Below, one piece after another: positions 1-11,284 of a DNA stretch of 64,000 nucleotides. The stretch lies in NCBI GenBank assembly GCA_030765055.1, contig CM060952.1, positions 80,976,664 through 81,040,663 of the forward strand, read 5' to 3'. The DNA is from Mantis religiosa (lineage: Eukaryota > Arthropoda > Insecta > Mantodea > Mantidae). The position numbers and the translations under genes were made by a program. How positions within the stretch are numbered: position 1 is the first letter of the stretch; each line of letters begins with the position of its first letter. The notes beneath the pieces are model-generated. The model did no database searches. It was not told the origin of the DNA and was given only the letters and a program-made list of their open reading frames with translations.

Positions 1-255
1 TCATAAAAGTACCGTATTTGCTGTGAGGAATTATCTGTGGTACATGCTCTTCTTCCAATAACGCGTTTTCTTCACTACTATCACTCTGTTTCTCGGTTAT
101 CATCTGTTATGACAAAATCAGGATCACATCAGAATCATCAGAAATAGTGTCGTCCTCATTTTCCACATCTCCTGTATCCCGTAATTGCTCTTGAATCCAT
201 GCTTCAAAATTTGGATCAGCTGCACACACCTTACTCCTCTTTGAAAGTCCCTCCA
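1..255 (-). pseudogene. piggyBac-like transposase N-terminal fragment (runs off window)
   Basis: Read on the minus strand, an ATG at 255 opens a frame beginning MEGLSKRSK, then an acidic stretch (GDVENEDDTISDDSD). A one-base frame change near 115-130 continues it as DPDFVITDDNRETE and then another acidic frame (SDSSEENALLEEEHVPQII) to the window edge. An acidic, low-complexity N-terminus before the conserved domain is typical of piggyBac-like transposases. The conserved DDD domain would lie outside the window, so this rests on N-terminal style alone. It could be another acidic nuclear protein. The frame breaks argue for a decayed copy. Confidence 0.4.
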
Positions 256-779
256 TACTTTATAGCTAAAAATAAAGGAAATTTGTCCACATAACAGAAT
301 GTATAAAATAAGAAAATACATAAAAGAACAAAAACAAAATATGCAGTAATTAGAAACATGCGGTCGTACCTAATTATTACACGTAATACGAAACATGCAG
401 TATCCCAGGCACCCAGTATCGCGCACAGATCTAAACAATACAGTTTATAGTGTATTTGTTAATTCCATTTAGTAAAGCTTTTCCTAACGGACTTTAAAAT
501 TGAGAATAATACTGAGCTGTTATATCTTATTATTTCTCATAAATTGAAAATAAATATGATTACAGCACCTACACTGACAGAGTCAAACTGATTGTGGATT
601 GTTGCTTTAAATGCGGCAAGCATTAAGACGAAGATACCCAGAAAGAGAGACCGCGGAGTTTTGCAGTGCTACCACACTCCAACTTTAAAATGACTGATGG
701 GCCTGAGAGACGGATGTTTCGGGTTAAGGATTAAAATAAACAATTTAAGTCAAACTTCTTCTCTAGAGCGAACCATTGC
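256..779. other. Unassigned AT-rich sequence
   Basis: I see no coding, tRNA-like or tandem signal in this stretch. It separates the piggyBac-like fragment from the first ARF copy. Confidence 0.5.
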
Positions 780-1045
780 CGATGTATTCCTTGTAATTTG
801 TCTGAATTTTTCAATATTTAACAACTTTCGCATTATTCATTTTTTTTTGTCTCTTGACTATATAAACAGAACGTAATTTCAAAGACATCACGTAGCAACT
901 AGCTGTTTAAAACAATTCACTGTTACTTCAAGTCTGCTGTATTCCCTTGTACCTACAACAAGGCAATGTTTATCCTGATTAACATGAAGTAGAGAGAGGA
1001 ATAAGTGTTTGTACAACAGTACAAAAAGTCACGGGAATGCAACAA
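780..1045 (+). repeat. ARF copy (3' part)
   Basis: AT-rich dispersed repeat shared with many places in the window. Diagnostic words here are 'aatttcaaagacatcac', 'caagtctgctgtattccct' and 'gattaacatgaagtagag', followed by a 'gtcacgggaatgcaac' end. The same words recur in the same order at 10.4, 19.7 and 50.8 kb, and on the opposite strand at 9.0, 32.1 and 62.1 kb. It is non-coding. Confidence 0.6.
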
Positions 1046-2826
1046 TCAGACTTTATTTCAGCCGTCTTCCTTTCAAAACGGAGACGATTTTTATCCTAAA
1101 GCGCCACGCCAGTGTTAACTCTTGATGTGTCGTAAAGACGCTGACGTCAGAAGTGGTCTTAATGCCGTTTTAGAGATGTGCCCCACTTTTGTGTCTCGCC
1201 CACACTAGTAGCGCTATTCATTATGCATGTGCCAATCAAAACACGAGCTTGCTTGATTTCAAACCAGGCTGCACTAACTCTAGCTCTGTCGCCCTCAGAA
1301 ACAAAACATTTTCATATTATCAACTTTCTCTACTGATCTGCACACAAACTGACCCGTAACCAAGCAAAGGCATGCATTTTATAAGTTCAGGTTCGAACAT
1401 TCTGGCCATTAGATGGCGCAGAGGTTTTCAAGTAAAAGTTTGCAAACAACCCAGTGGAGGGTTGCGTCTGAGCGACCTTCCAGCAGCTTGGGCAGGCTGC
1501 TTAAGCCAAAATATTAGGCAACTCTGCCACTTATGTTGTCTGTTCCTACATTCCTGTGGTTCCTTTGTCTCCACAAAATGTAGATCAATATGCTAGGTGT
1601 CCTTTATCTTATACTTTAGCTGTATTACCAACTCTAAGTTGTCCATAAAGGAACACATTTCATTATGTTGGTACTGACAAATCCCACTCTCAGCCATCAT
1701 GAGCTGCTGTATTCCTGAAGTATAATTCTAGTCACAGGATATTTTCATTCCTCCAAAATATAGCCCAATTGGTGAGGGGTGACATTACACACTACATGTT
1801 GTTACTAGCGGAGTACCAATAACATTTAAATGTATTAATTTTCGAAAAGAGGTTTTCTGTTAGCTAAGATTAGTAATGTAATTTATAGCTATAAATAGCT
1901 TTCCTCTTTATCTGAAGCAGAATTTTTCGTATTTACGTGGGGCGATGATATGAGATGGTGTTCTCGAAGTATATGGCGATCATGTGGAACGGGATTATAC
2001 TCACCTGATGTCGTCCCACGTTGTGACTGGGGTCGTGGGTTGTATTCAGCCCACCGGGAAGACGATGAAGAAGTCACGAGTTGTTACTTCTTCCCAATCT
2101 GAAACTTTGGTTCAGATTTGGCACTCAGATGTATCGATGTATATAAAAAACTTCCGGATTTCCTTCAGTCTGAGCTATGAGTACTCTTGAATTTTCAGGC
2201 GTGGTTGCGAGTCAAAAGATAAATTTTCTAAATAAACTTCGATACTAATAAATTCTGTTTACTTTTAAAATATCTAGATGTTCAATTTAATTTATATTAT
2301 TTATACAATTTTTCGCAGGACACTGGACAATAATACTGTATACATTGATTACAATTAACAGAAAACTGATATTAACTGTTTTACAACATTTCTTCGCGGC
2401 ACTGAATTTACGTCTGTTCAGCATAACGTTCTTCCATCAAAAGACGCTTTCTTTCCTAGCTGTTTTACAAAAATTATTTATTTTTCATTCCCTCATTGTC
2501 ATCACTACCAATCAAACTTAGTTTTTACTGGTCCGCGTCACACATTACATAATCTCATTTGTAAAATTAACAATCATAAAACATTCACATCATATCACTT
2601 ACATGTTGCGTCATCTCATGACCTACTGATGTTTAGCAATTTCCTTTCATATTCATTTTAATATGTCATATCGATTCTTAAACCACATATTTAAACATTG
2701 TTCAACTCTCGGGGCCTAACCCAAAACAACCGTTATAAATCTTTAATATTTTTATAAGGATTTTATTTTCCAATATTTCTAACGGCACTGCAAATTTTAG
2801 TATATACATTTAGTAACATTTTTTAT
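1046..2826. other. Unassigned sequence
   Basis: This stretch holds only short open frames (for example 1372-1596) with no recognisable domain. Around 1080-1330 it is less AT-rich than its surroundings. I see no repeat that recurs elsewhere in the window. Confidence 0.45.
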
Positions 2827-3060
2827 CCGCATCTGTAGCATAGATGGCAGCGTTTCTACCTCAGGTTCAAGAGGTCCCGAGTTCGAATCTGGGTCAGGAG
2901 AATTATCCGGATAAGGCTTCTTCCGGGGTTTTCCCTTATCCTGAAGTTATCCCTTATCTTTCTTAAAGTGGGGTAGCTTTAAGCTATGTGGATCATAGGC
3001 CCATTTGAACATCATTTTATTCATCGTCCAATGAGACCTAACGTTGAAGGAATTAAATAA
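2827..3060 (+). repeat. SINE-A, near full length
   Basis: tRNA-derived short interspersed element, sense on plus. The tRNA-like head carries an A-box-like 'tagcatagatggcag' and a B box 'gagttcgaatctggg'. The body contains 'ccggggttttcccttatcctg' style sequence, and the 3' end is 'cattttattcatcgtcca...aacgttgaagg', followed by an A-rich tail. Such elements are transcribed by RNA polymerase III and moved by a partner LINE. This order (head, 'ccttatcctgaaag', 'catcgtccgatatga', 'aacgttggaggacgtaaatt') defines SINE-A for the rest of the table. Confidence 0.88.
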
Positions 3061-3599
3061 AAAAGTAATAAAATAATTAAGGTACTGCTTTGTTGAATGC
3101 AGACGCCAAACTAAATTAAACTATGAAGTGTTACACTCAATTTATTTTCTGTACTCACTCTCGTAGAACTACTCCTACTTTATTTACTTCATATTTATCG
3201 AGACAATAAGAGAGACAGGCAGATCTCTCATCACCACTGTTGTGTGCATAAATCTCATTTTAAGAGCGAATGTAGAAATTAAAGTGCTTGTAAATAGACG
3301 AACGCGTATTTTAATGCGGAATTTTAATCGCCACCACATCTGATACATTTTATCTGAGTTACCTCCATTTGTAAAAATGCGATCTTGTATCCTTATCCAC
3401 AAAACTTGAAAATATCGATTTATTAAATTATATATAAACCTAAACAAGTATTGTTTTTATATTTAGAAAATTTCTATATTCAGATTCTATATTGAGATTT
3501 CAGTGAAAATAGATGTTTTGAGATCTCGTAAATCTAAAAGTACGCGCACGTCTGGATGTGTTTGAGTGCGTATGTGAAGATTAAAATTTAAAAACGAAA
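3061..3599. other. Unassigned AT-rich sequence
   Basis: No recognisable gene or repeat. The open frame at 3184-3447 on minus resembles no family I know and is probably chance. Confidence 0.4.
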
Positions 3600-3835
3600 A
3601 GCTGATAGTAAATTTCAGCATCTCCCAGGGATAACACACGAAGATTTTCAAACCTACAGGTAAATATGTCCAAATATGTTGAATTGTTAAAACCGGCGCT
3701 ACCGATTTTGATTAGGAAATTTATGACAAATAAAATGTATGTATATCTCAAATTTTAAAGGAATGTACTCAACAGGCCTTCATCTGACGTTTGTATAATT
3801 GGTAAACTGTTAAGAGATAAGACTAGGTCTTAGTA
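3600..3835 (+). repeat. ARF copy (5' and middle part)
   Basis: Carries the 5' words of ARF ('aaatttcagcatctcccag', 'acacgaagattttcaa', 'aaaatgtatgtatatctc', 'ggtaaactgttaagagat'). It matches the 5' half of the copies at 9.8 kb (plus) and 32.6 and 53.8 kb (minus). It is diverged and incomplete at its 3' end. Confidence 0.45.
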
Positions 3836-4929
3836 CATAAAAGTATAAGTCTAATAAAAACACAGTTTACCTCCTAAGAATTTTCCTCACAAAATTTGCA
3901 AATAACGAATTTCTTCCTTATTTATGAAACTACATACAAGAGGTGCTCCAGTTCTCTCAGAGTGCATAGTATTCACGTGAAGTTGGTTTCAGAATCTTTT
4001 CATTCTGTAGTAACCGAACTTGAAGCAAAGTTTGTTTGTCACAACCGAAACACATAAATAAGAAACTTCTTAAAATCTCTGTACTGATAAGAAGGACAGA
4101 CTGTCTTGTGTTTAACTTATGCAAAGACTTCCGAAGCGAAGAGGGAGATATACTTTGATTTTTCCCCGTTTTCTTTTATCTCTCTTTGGTATCATGCACG
4201 GCTCCTTGGCTTTCTCTGAGATTATTACCGTCTTAAATTACGATTAAGAACCTGCTCGTACCCTTTGCTGTTCCCCCAGGAAAGGCTGATTAATGCCTCG
4301 AGTTCAGTCCCAGACGGAATCGATCGACCGTGATTACTCCAGAATCTGAAGTATCCTTGCTAACCGAATAGCCATTGTTTGACATCGTCTCAGGAAATCT
4401 CCATTTGGCAATCAAAACACCAAAGTGACATACTCGTGCACTTATATATTTGCCATTTTTGCTCAGAGTGCTCCAAATCGATGTTTTGGATGGAATGCAA
4501 TATTCTAGTACTTGAAATATCATATATATAAATCACACTGAAATATTTACCTCCACCTTAAAGCAAAAATACAAGGAATTTCTTCAAAGCCGAAAACTCC
4601 AAATGCAATGTCTCTAAGATTGCAACTGGAAACAACTAACGTTGTGCCCTTCACTCTTTATCACTTTGTATCTCTGAAACTTTTCGCTTCGATGACTATC
4701 GATAAAATCGGCTTCTTCTTTATTTTCTCCACCGAGATCAGAACTCGGGATGTATGCCTTTTTTTAAATTGAAAACCGCAAAATATAGTAAAAACCTTGG
4801 TACTCAAAATTATAGATCACGCATTTTATGTACATAAAACAAATTTAATATAAAGTTAGCCCTTTCTGAGATAATCTGATTACATCAGTTTGCATTTGGC
4901 AGGTATTTCTGTTAGTAGTTCAGCTAATT
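3836..4929. other. Unassigned AT-rich sequence
   Basis: I see no supported feature. The region contains only short unrelated open frames. Confidence 0.4.
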
Positions 4930-5235
4930 TTGCCAAAATGGGAAAAATGCTTTTTACCTTTCGATGAGAAAATTTGCAAGACGGTAAAAGAGAAAGTGGA
5001 TGATTTTATAGGAATTTTTCGCCATTCTATGGCAACAGTTAGATACTGGTTCAACAAGTTTAAAGCAGGCCGAACGTTTGTTTTTGAAGAGGAAGGCACA
5101 GGACGCCCAGCAGATATCGAGGAAATCATTGTGATTCTTGTTGATCGTCGAACGAGGTAGTGGTAGAGGCCATTGATATGTCGATAGGAACGGCTTACCT
5201 GGGAGAAGAAATGGCTAACGGGAACGAAGCTTAGA
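4930..5235 (+). pseudogene. mariner transposase N-terminal (HTH) fragment
   Basis: The frame from 4930 reads through a helix-turn-helix region with SMATVRYWFNKFKAGR followed by EEEGTGRPADI. These are the paired HTH and the GRP-type AT-hook-like linker of mariner (SETMAR-like, irritans-type) transposases. A stop at 5158 is followed in another frame by residues that fit the next mariner block (VEAIDMSIGTAY). Only about the first 100 of an expected roughly 345 residues survive, and the DD34D catalytic domain is absent. I could not identify terminal inverted repeats. A SINE-A lies just downstream. Confidence 0.75.
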
Positions 5236-5300
5236 ACATTGTCGAAGGAGGGCGACTTTGGCAAAACTTGATAATTTCTGTTTTTAGAAGTATGTACACA

Positions 5301-5487
5301 CGTCCTTCAACGTTGTCACAACGGACGGTGAAAGAAATGATACTTAAGTGAGCCCAGAGTACGTAGAGCTCAAAATTAGCAGATATTCACCTTTCAGGAT
5401 AAGCGAAAACCGTATCACCCTGACCGAGATTCTAACTCGAGACCTCTTGAACGTGAGACAGACACGCTATGCCCTACACTACAGAAA
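5301..5487 (-). repeat. SINE-A, diverged
   Basis: Minus-strand SINE-A. From left to right it has a degraded 3' end ('cgtccttcaacgttgtca'), then 'gagcccagagtacgtagagct', 'cctttcaggataagcgaaaa', and the head in reverse with the B box 'gagattctaactcgagacc'. It is more diverged than most copies and follows the mariner fragment directly. Confidence 0.75.
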
Positions 5488-6231
5488 AATGGTTAAAATG
5501 ATTAAACATTTTTTAAAAAAAACTGAGTCTTCAATGCGAACACGGATGTACCAACTCGAGTTAAATTCGTGTTTAACAGTTCCGGAAGGATCAGATATAC
5601 CAACAATTCAATATTTGCAGAAACTTGTGAACGATGTAGCTCACGCACAGAGCTGCTTTGATGCCTAATCTAAGGGAGATTAAAGTTCATCTCGTGGCTT
5701 CCTTTGGGCAACATTTGCATACAATGTGGGATCTAAAGAACGCTGATTCAGTTATAGATATTTATCGCTCAACGAAAAGTTGGGAATTGTTCAAAGGAAT
5801 AATACTGTTCACAAAGTTGGACCAAAGCAAGTAGTTTGCATGTTAATACTAAATTACACTCAGATCATCCCCCACCCCTACTTGGTGTTTCATAGAACAT
5901 TCTCGAAATATCCCTTCTGACGTAATCCTACTTAATGATGAAATTTACTGCAGCTGTACTTCATTTCTAACCAAAACGTCTAATATTATAGAATAAACAG
6001 ATCGTTCGATAAAATGTTGGGCAAAATTTGTCGAATATTTTACTTTTGGGTGAAGTGAACTTCTTAGTGGCATATTCCAGCCAAAATTTGTTTATATCGG
6101 AGAGGAAATAAAGAGATTACGTGATGATTTAAATAATCCCGAACAAAGAGAATTCGAAACTTTACATTTTATACCACTTCTTGTGTTTTCTTTCCAAAAT
6201 ATTTTCAAGTGTTTCTCGGAAATCGGCTGCC
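5488..6231. other. Unassigned sequence
   Basis: This holds the tail of a 106-codon open frame (5348-5668) whose first part is translated SINE and whose remainder matches nothing I recognise. No other feature. Confidence 0.4.
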
Positions 6232-6242
6232 GAATTATTAAA

Positions 6243-6459
6243 TGAAATGTAAATGTATAGTGTTTAACGCCCGCTTTTACTACATACGGCACCGCAGGCG
6301 GTGAGACTGATGGTACATGAGATGAAGATGGAGCATCGGTGGAATGAGATGGTGGAGGATACCGGAGGTCCCGGAGAAAACCCGCCCCAGCGCCGTGTTG
6401 TCCACCAATATCTCACTTTGCGATCGCCTGGGATCGAACCCGGGCCGCCTTGGGGTGCT
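6243..6459 (-). repeat. SINE-B, near full length, with target-site duplication
   Basis: Second tRNA-derived family, sense on minus. The head at the right end, read on minus, is 'aaggcggcccgggttcgatc' (B box), followed by 'gatcgcaaagtgagat', a GC-rich middle, 'catctcattccaccg', and the 3' end 'gtagtaaaagcgggcgtta'. It is flanked by 'gaattattaaa' (6232-6242) and 'gaattgttaaa' (6460-6470), an 11-bp duplication with one mismatch, as expected of LINE-driven insertion. Related copies lie at 16.04 and 52.0 kb. Confidence 0.82.
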
Positions 6460-6470
6460 GAATTGTTAAA

Positions 6471-6955
6471 CACTTTCTAAATCATTCATTAACATAAAAT
6501 ACACAAAATTTTACGAAAAATATAATGTATTGCGTTCACTTGCGTTCGTTATCAGATATCGAAAATGAAAAACCGGGACATTTTTACTGAAAAAATAATG
6601 CTATAACATATTGTACGCACAGCACTACTACACTATCACGACACTGTATTATTTATCCTGTTCTGCTACTGGTATATTTGATTTCCCTTCTTCTGGAAAG
6701 AAGGTCTGGCCGCTGGCTTACATAATAATTATGTGAAAATCTATGCAGCTCATCTGATAGTTAAAATACATTTAGTTATGGCTTCAACTGTTGAGAGAGA
6801 CCTCAAGATGACTTCGTTCTTCTGTCCACTGCACACTCTCAACATTGGCGTTATGACCAGGAACACTAAAGATATATTCACACAGTTTCATTCATTCAGA
6901 GTACTGTTGTACATATTCATACTGTCTAAAAAATAAGTCCACTTCCCTTGGCTGG
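6471..6955. other. Unassigned sequence
   Basis: No supported feature between SINE-B and the hAT-like pseudogene. A short open frame at 6733-6936 has no recognisable domain. Confidence 0.4.
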
Positions 6956-6959
6956 ACTT

Positions 6960-8430
6960 CTTATTTCATCATCTTCTTCTATAATATATAGGCCTTTAAA
7001 TAAGATAACTGATCAAAAAGGAGAGAATCACTGAGTGTCCCTTGGCGTGCAAAGCCCAATAGTTTGCTCCACTAAATTCCATTGTGGACAGACACTAGCA
7101 GCATCCAATTAAAGATGGAAAATTCATTCTGCAGATAAGCATGGCATGTGTTATAAAGCTCTCTGACCGCACTATAAAATTTATTTATTTCTGCAACAGA
7201 TAGATCTTCCTCATCTTCAGCTTTTTTCAAAATAGATTTTCATTTTAAAGGAACAAATCTTTCTTCTTTCCATTGTATCAAAGTATGGGCTTCCTTTAAA
7301 ATTCTGTTTACTTCTAACACACTACTGTATTACACACTACCTTTTTTAGTTTAAGGAGTGACTTCGGACAAACCAGAGATAGGGTTCATTTAGGGTGGAT
7401 TTTCGGACAGGTTTATCAGAACGATTGAGGCCGTTTCTTCTGAGAGGACAAAAAGCTGTAGAACTTTTCCACTGCAGGAAATAAGGATAGCCATGTCGTT
7501 TTTGTGTGTGACAACTGCTTGTGATATTCTATTTCCACAAATTCACACAATTCCTTTAGTCGCTCCGTGCGCACAGTATATATTGAAAAATAATTAAACA
7601 GTTTAATTATTATAGTTAGCACATCTGCAGTAAGAAAATGAGCTGCTACCTTTGCCGCATTGTGAAATACATCTGCTGGGCATCCAACACAAGAGAGGTT
7701 TCCATTCAGTTCACGCTTCAACTTCACAAATCCATTATTAGTATCGCTTCGTCTAACTCCAGCAAAGTTCGTATTTGCGTTATTACCACAAAAGAGGATG
7801 CATTCACGTTTATCAATATTATTTTCCGACAGTGCACTAACAGAGTAGCTACTTCTTGGAATAGCAGTTTCATTTTTCAAGGAATCCAGTTTATGAAGTT
7901 TCTCAGTCATGCCGTTCTTAACAGTGAAGTATTGAACAATCAACGGGAAAACCTTGTCGGCACCATGGTTACTAGCATCAGTCGCAATTCCAAAATAATG
8001 AGTACTTTCTGAATCCTCATATATTTTTTAGCAGCGTCAGGAGCTAGAATGGATTTTGCCACTGCTGTTCCTTTAGTTCTCCCCAATGTCACATTTATGC
8101 CGTTTTTAAATCCTTAAAAATCTTGGAATTTAATTTGGTAGTACCATCCAGTGAACTGAATGGCATAAGATGTTTAAGTGTATGGTAGCACGTTATTCTG
8201 CCGTTTGTACTAGTTGTTCCTATTTAGACGATTTTGGTACAAAATAACTGCCCACTCTTAGAAGTTTTTGCATCATACATGTTTGTTCTATACTTTCCAC
8301 TTATGATGTCATCCTGTATATCACATTTTCCGCCACGTGCAATGCCGATGTAACACTTACACTTGTACATTCTACTTCATGGTCATTCCTACCCCGTTTT
8401 ATATAAGACCATTCCTGTGACGATCTTTCT
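6960..8430 (-). pseudogene. hAT-superfamily (ZBED-like) transposase-derived pseudogene
   Basis: Minus-strand remnant of a hAT/ZBED-type protein. From its N-terminal side (high coordinates) I see a BED-like zinc finger trace near 8330-8390 (CKCYIGIARGGKCDI). Next come a helical segment (YHTLKHLMPFSSLD, about 8150-8200) and 'LGRTKGTAVAKSILAP' near 8050-8090. A continuous frame at 7416-7943 then contains FCGNNANTNFAGV, GCPADVFHNAAKVAA, YFSIYTVRTERLKE and a TTWLSLFPAVEKF block. These match the catalytic and insertion region of hAT-like proteins ('GD/NNTNTNFGG', 'H-N', 'TRWLSL'). A hAT C-terminal trace ('LLFDQLSYLKAYI') lies near 6970-7020. Stops and shifts break it at 7410, near 8000 and near 8100. 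I see no 8-bp duplication. Confidence 0.75.
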
Positions 8431-8884
8431 TGAAAAGAACACTTTTTACTTAAGAATTTTCAGAACATTTCACAATATACAGTCATACACTTACATAACG
8501 GACTGACGAAAAATCAGAATAGAAGGTAATACAAAAATATATCATTGTTGTGCACAGTGTGAATTACTGATCTCTCCAACAGAAATTGTGTGTCACAGGA
8601 ACGAAACCGACCGAAGGACGAAATGACACGAAAAACAAGTAGGAAGATGCAGGCGTAACAGATCAATTTCCACTTGAATAGGTCCCATTATGCGAAGTAA
8701 CAATAACGATAATAAAACTTATCACTTCAACACTTTTCAATTCCAAAGACGAAAAAGTCAACCTTAAACTACTAAAAATTATTTCATTTCAAATGAGTAA
8801 CAAAAACCGGGACAAATAGGTGTCCCGAAAGCATTTTTCGGTACACTGACATTTTTATGGGACGTCTGGCAACCCTAACACAAA
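8431..8884. other. Unassigned AT-rich sequence
   Basis: This may be the N-terminal flank of the hAT-like element. I see no confident coding or repeat signal. Confidence 0.35.
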
Positions 8885-9335
8885 TTCTTCATAAAACATT
8901 TATTTATGATAATCAAGATAAACATTGTCTTATTGCTAAGTACAAGGGAATACGGTAGACTTTAAGTGATAGTCAAATGTTTTAAACAGCTGGTCGATGT
9001 GTGATATCTTTAAAATGTCACGTTCTTTGATTGCCAGGAAAACAAAACGAATCATCTCATTTGAAAAATGTATAGATAATTGAAAATTCAAAGCAATAAC
9101 AAGGAATATTTAGGAAAGGCTTAATACAAAACGAAAAAAGTTTAACAAACTGTGCGATTCAAAGAGCTGTACGATTATGTGTAATGAGATTTTGTATATC
9201 TCTTACACATAGTTATGAAAAAGCCATTCTGAATGGAGACGACTTCTGAAGACATTCACAGAAATTACAAGATATACATTTTATTTGTAATGAAAATATC
9301 TTAAACATACGCTATTTTAATAAAAATTGTTAAGT
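8885..9335 (-). repeat. ARF copy, long
   Basis: One of the clearest minus-strand copies. Left to right it has 'gataatcaagataaacattg', 'aagggaatacggtagacttt', 'gatagtcaaatgttttaaac', 'cattcaaagcaataacaagg'-like sequence, then 'tctgaagacattcacagaa', 'tacaagatatacatttta' and 'aatgaaaatatcttaaaca'. It is the reverse complement of the plus-strand copy at 9.78-10.64 kb. Confidence 0.65.
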
Positions 9336-9774
9336 TCACAAGTCCTCCAACGTTAGAGGGAGGAACTTATTTTAAAATCTTAACATATTTGACGGTTGAG
9401 CTGATAGCTCAAGATCCTCTTGATGAGAAAAATGCCTGAGGAATATAACCATTAGCACAAATTGGTAACGAAGTGGATTAAGAGAACGCAGTAATTTTAT
9501 AATATCAGTTGAGTGAAGAACAAACGAAAGATTACAAATCTTCTCAATAACAGATCGGAAAATGTCTTTAGAATCGATAGCTTCTCATTAGCATCTGGAA
9601 GAAACTTACCTCTATTACGTACTGCATTGTAACGACAAAATTCAAAATCGAGGTTTCATTGGAAGTCCATGTTTTGTGATTCCATGAACCTAGAAAAATT
9701 ATTTTTAAGAAAGATCCGCAAGAATGCGTACGTCTGTGTATCTGAACTAAAACGAAAAGTCGGTTAAATAGCAA
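9336..9774. other. Unassigned sequence between two ARF copies
   Basis: This separates a minus and a plus ARF copy. I see no coding signal. Confidence 0.4.
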
Positions 9775-10640
9775 ACTTTACATTTAAGTTCAGCATCTTT
9801 CATTAAGTTAACAAGAAACTCCCCCATCCCAGACTACTCTTTACATGGAACATTTTTCGAAAATTTTGATTTTCTCACATATGGTTTTAACGATATTGAG
9901 TAAAACACAATAAGTTTAAAATATTTTCATGATAAATTAAATGAATATCTTTAATTTCATGTGAATGTCCTCAGAAGTCTTCTTCAGCCTGAAAAACATT
10001 TCTATAATTTCTTTTTAATGTTTTATTAATGTCCTCGAACGTTAAGTCATATCGAACGTTGATTGAAATGATGCTCAAATGAATCCAGGTTCCATTGAGC
10101 TCAGACTTACCGGACATTCATCTTTTAGGATGAGAAGAACTCCCGCCTGCCACCCCGAAAGGGAAAACCTTATCTAGATAACTCACTCTCAACAAAATTC
10201 GAATCTTGGAACCTCTTGATCGTGTGAGGCAGACACGCTACCACCACGCTACAGAGGCGGGCGTTTATAATACTGGCAAACCGTCAGATATGACACAAAG
10301 TCTTACTACTCACAAAATATAAATGTGGTTAAAACGCAGACTACATTTATTTTGTGGAGTAATCATTTCCGAGATATTCCTTTTCTGTTATTTATCAGTT
10401 CTTCAATCTTTGTTTTCTCAGACAGGTAGCCATTCCTTTTTTATCTCTTATCCATACAATAAGGACCTAATTACAAAGACAGCACATAACAACCGGTTGT
10501 TTAACATTTGACTATCACTTAAAGTCTACCGTATTCTTCTATTCCTATAGTACCAATAATGGAAAGTTTTAAAAAACATTTCTATATACGTTTATTTCAT
10601 TTAACATGAACTAGATAAAAAGAATCTACATTTGTAACAA
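9775..10640 (+). repeat. ARF copy, most complete, split by SINE-A
   Basis: The best reference copy. It starts near 'aagttcagcatctttcatt' and passes 'aaaatattttcatgataaa' and 'gtgaatgtcctcagaagtc'. It is interrupted at 10031-10263 by a minus-strand SINE-A. It resumes with 'cacaaaatataaatgtggtt', 'catttccgagatattcctt', 'tgactatcacttaaagtc' and 'ttaacatgaactagataaa'. Without the SINE it is about 630 bp. There is no open frame. Confidence 0.62.
10031..10263 (-). repeat. SINE-A inserted in ARF
   Basis: Full-length minus-strand SINE-A from its 3' end ('gtcctcgaacgttaagtca') to its head ('acgctaccaccacgctacag', 'aggcgggcg'). The B box reads 'aaattcgaatcttgg' in reverse. A short extra segment ('cgcctgccaccccgaaa') interrupts the body. 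ARF sequence continues on both sides, so the SINE is the younger element. Confidence 0.85.
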
Positions 10641-11045
10641 TTGGTATAATGGTAAGAGCTGCTTTTTATATCCCCAAGTATGCACGTATTCCGATAAAAT
10701 CAAATGTGAATTGTACCCAAAGCGTTGCAGGTCACACGTAGAGTTCCTTAAGCTTGAAGTGCAGAGCATAGCCGTTAAGGACAGGAACACGACTATAAAG
10801 CGCCGCTAAATACCCAAAGATAGGAGCCCCACAAACGATACCGTTATTTCTCGGACCAAGTGAACTGCGCAGTTTACACGTTCCATTGTTTCAATATGAG
10901 CTTTTGAATGTTAATGATCGTGTGACTAACAACAGAAATAATAACCACCCACTGCACAAACGTTATCTCATATTGATTTTCATACCAATATGTATGTTTC
11001 CTGATCCTCTCACAAATGATTATAATTAAAATATCGGACATTCAG
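10641..11045. other. Unassigned sequence
   Basis: I see no supported feature. Confidence 0.35.
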
Positions 11046-11255
11046 AGGTCCTCCGTGGTCTAGGTGTAACATGCTAGATTCTGGTTCCGAGGTCGCAAGT
11101 TCAAACAGAGCGGAGGGTGATGGAAGGGAACTAAAGCCGATGGTCTCATGATAGAGGCCTCAGCAAAATTGAGACGTCTTTCACGCCCAATATAGAATGA
11201 GACGCTGAGACTACAGCATTTAAGAAGCGTCCATAAATAAAAACTCAATTTCAAT
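11046..11255 (+). repeat. Other tRNA-derived SINE-like element
   Basis: The head 'tccgtggtctaggtgtaaca' resembles an A-box region, and 'gaggtcgcaagttcaaacag' resembles a B box. The head-body order is SINE-like but differs from SINE-A, B and C. The body contains 'agaatgagacgctgagact'. No second copy was recognised in the window, so the family assignment is tentative. Confidence 0.45.
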
Positions 11256-11284
11256 TTAAAAGCTTAGTTTAAACAGATTTACGT

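Noticed and set aside
6259..6474. Perfect 10-bp inverted repeat 'agtgtttaac'/'gttaaacact' around SINE-B as transposon ends
   Set aside because: The left copy belongs to the SINE-B 3' end seen in other copies, and the flanks are better explained by the 11-bp direct duplication. The inversion is probably coincidence.
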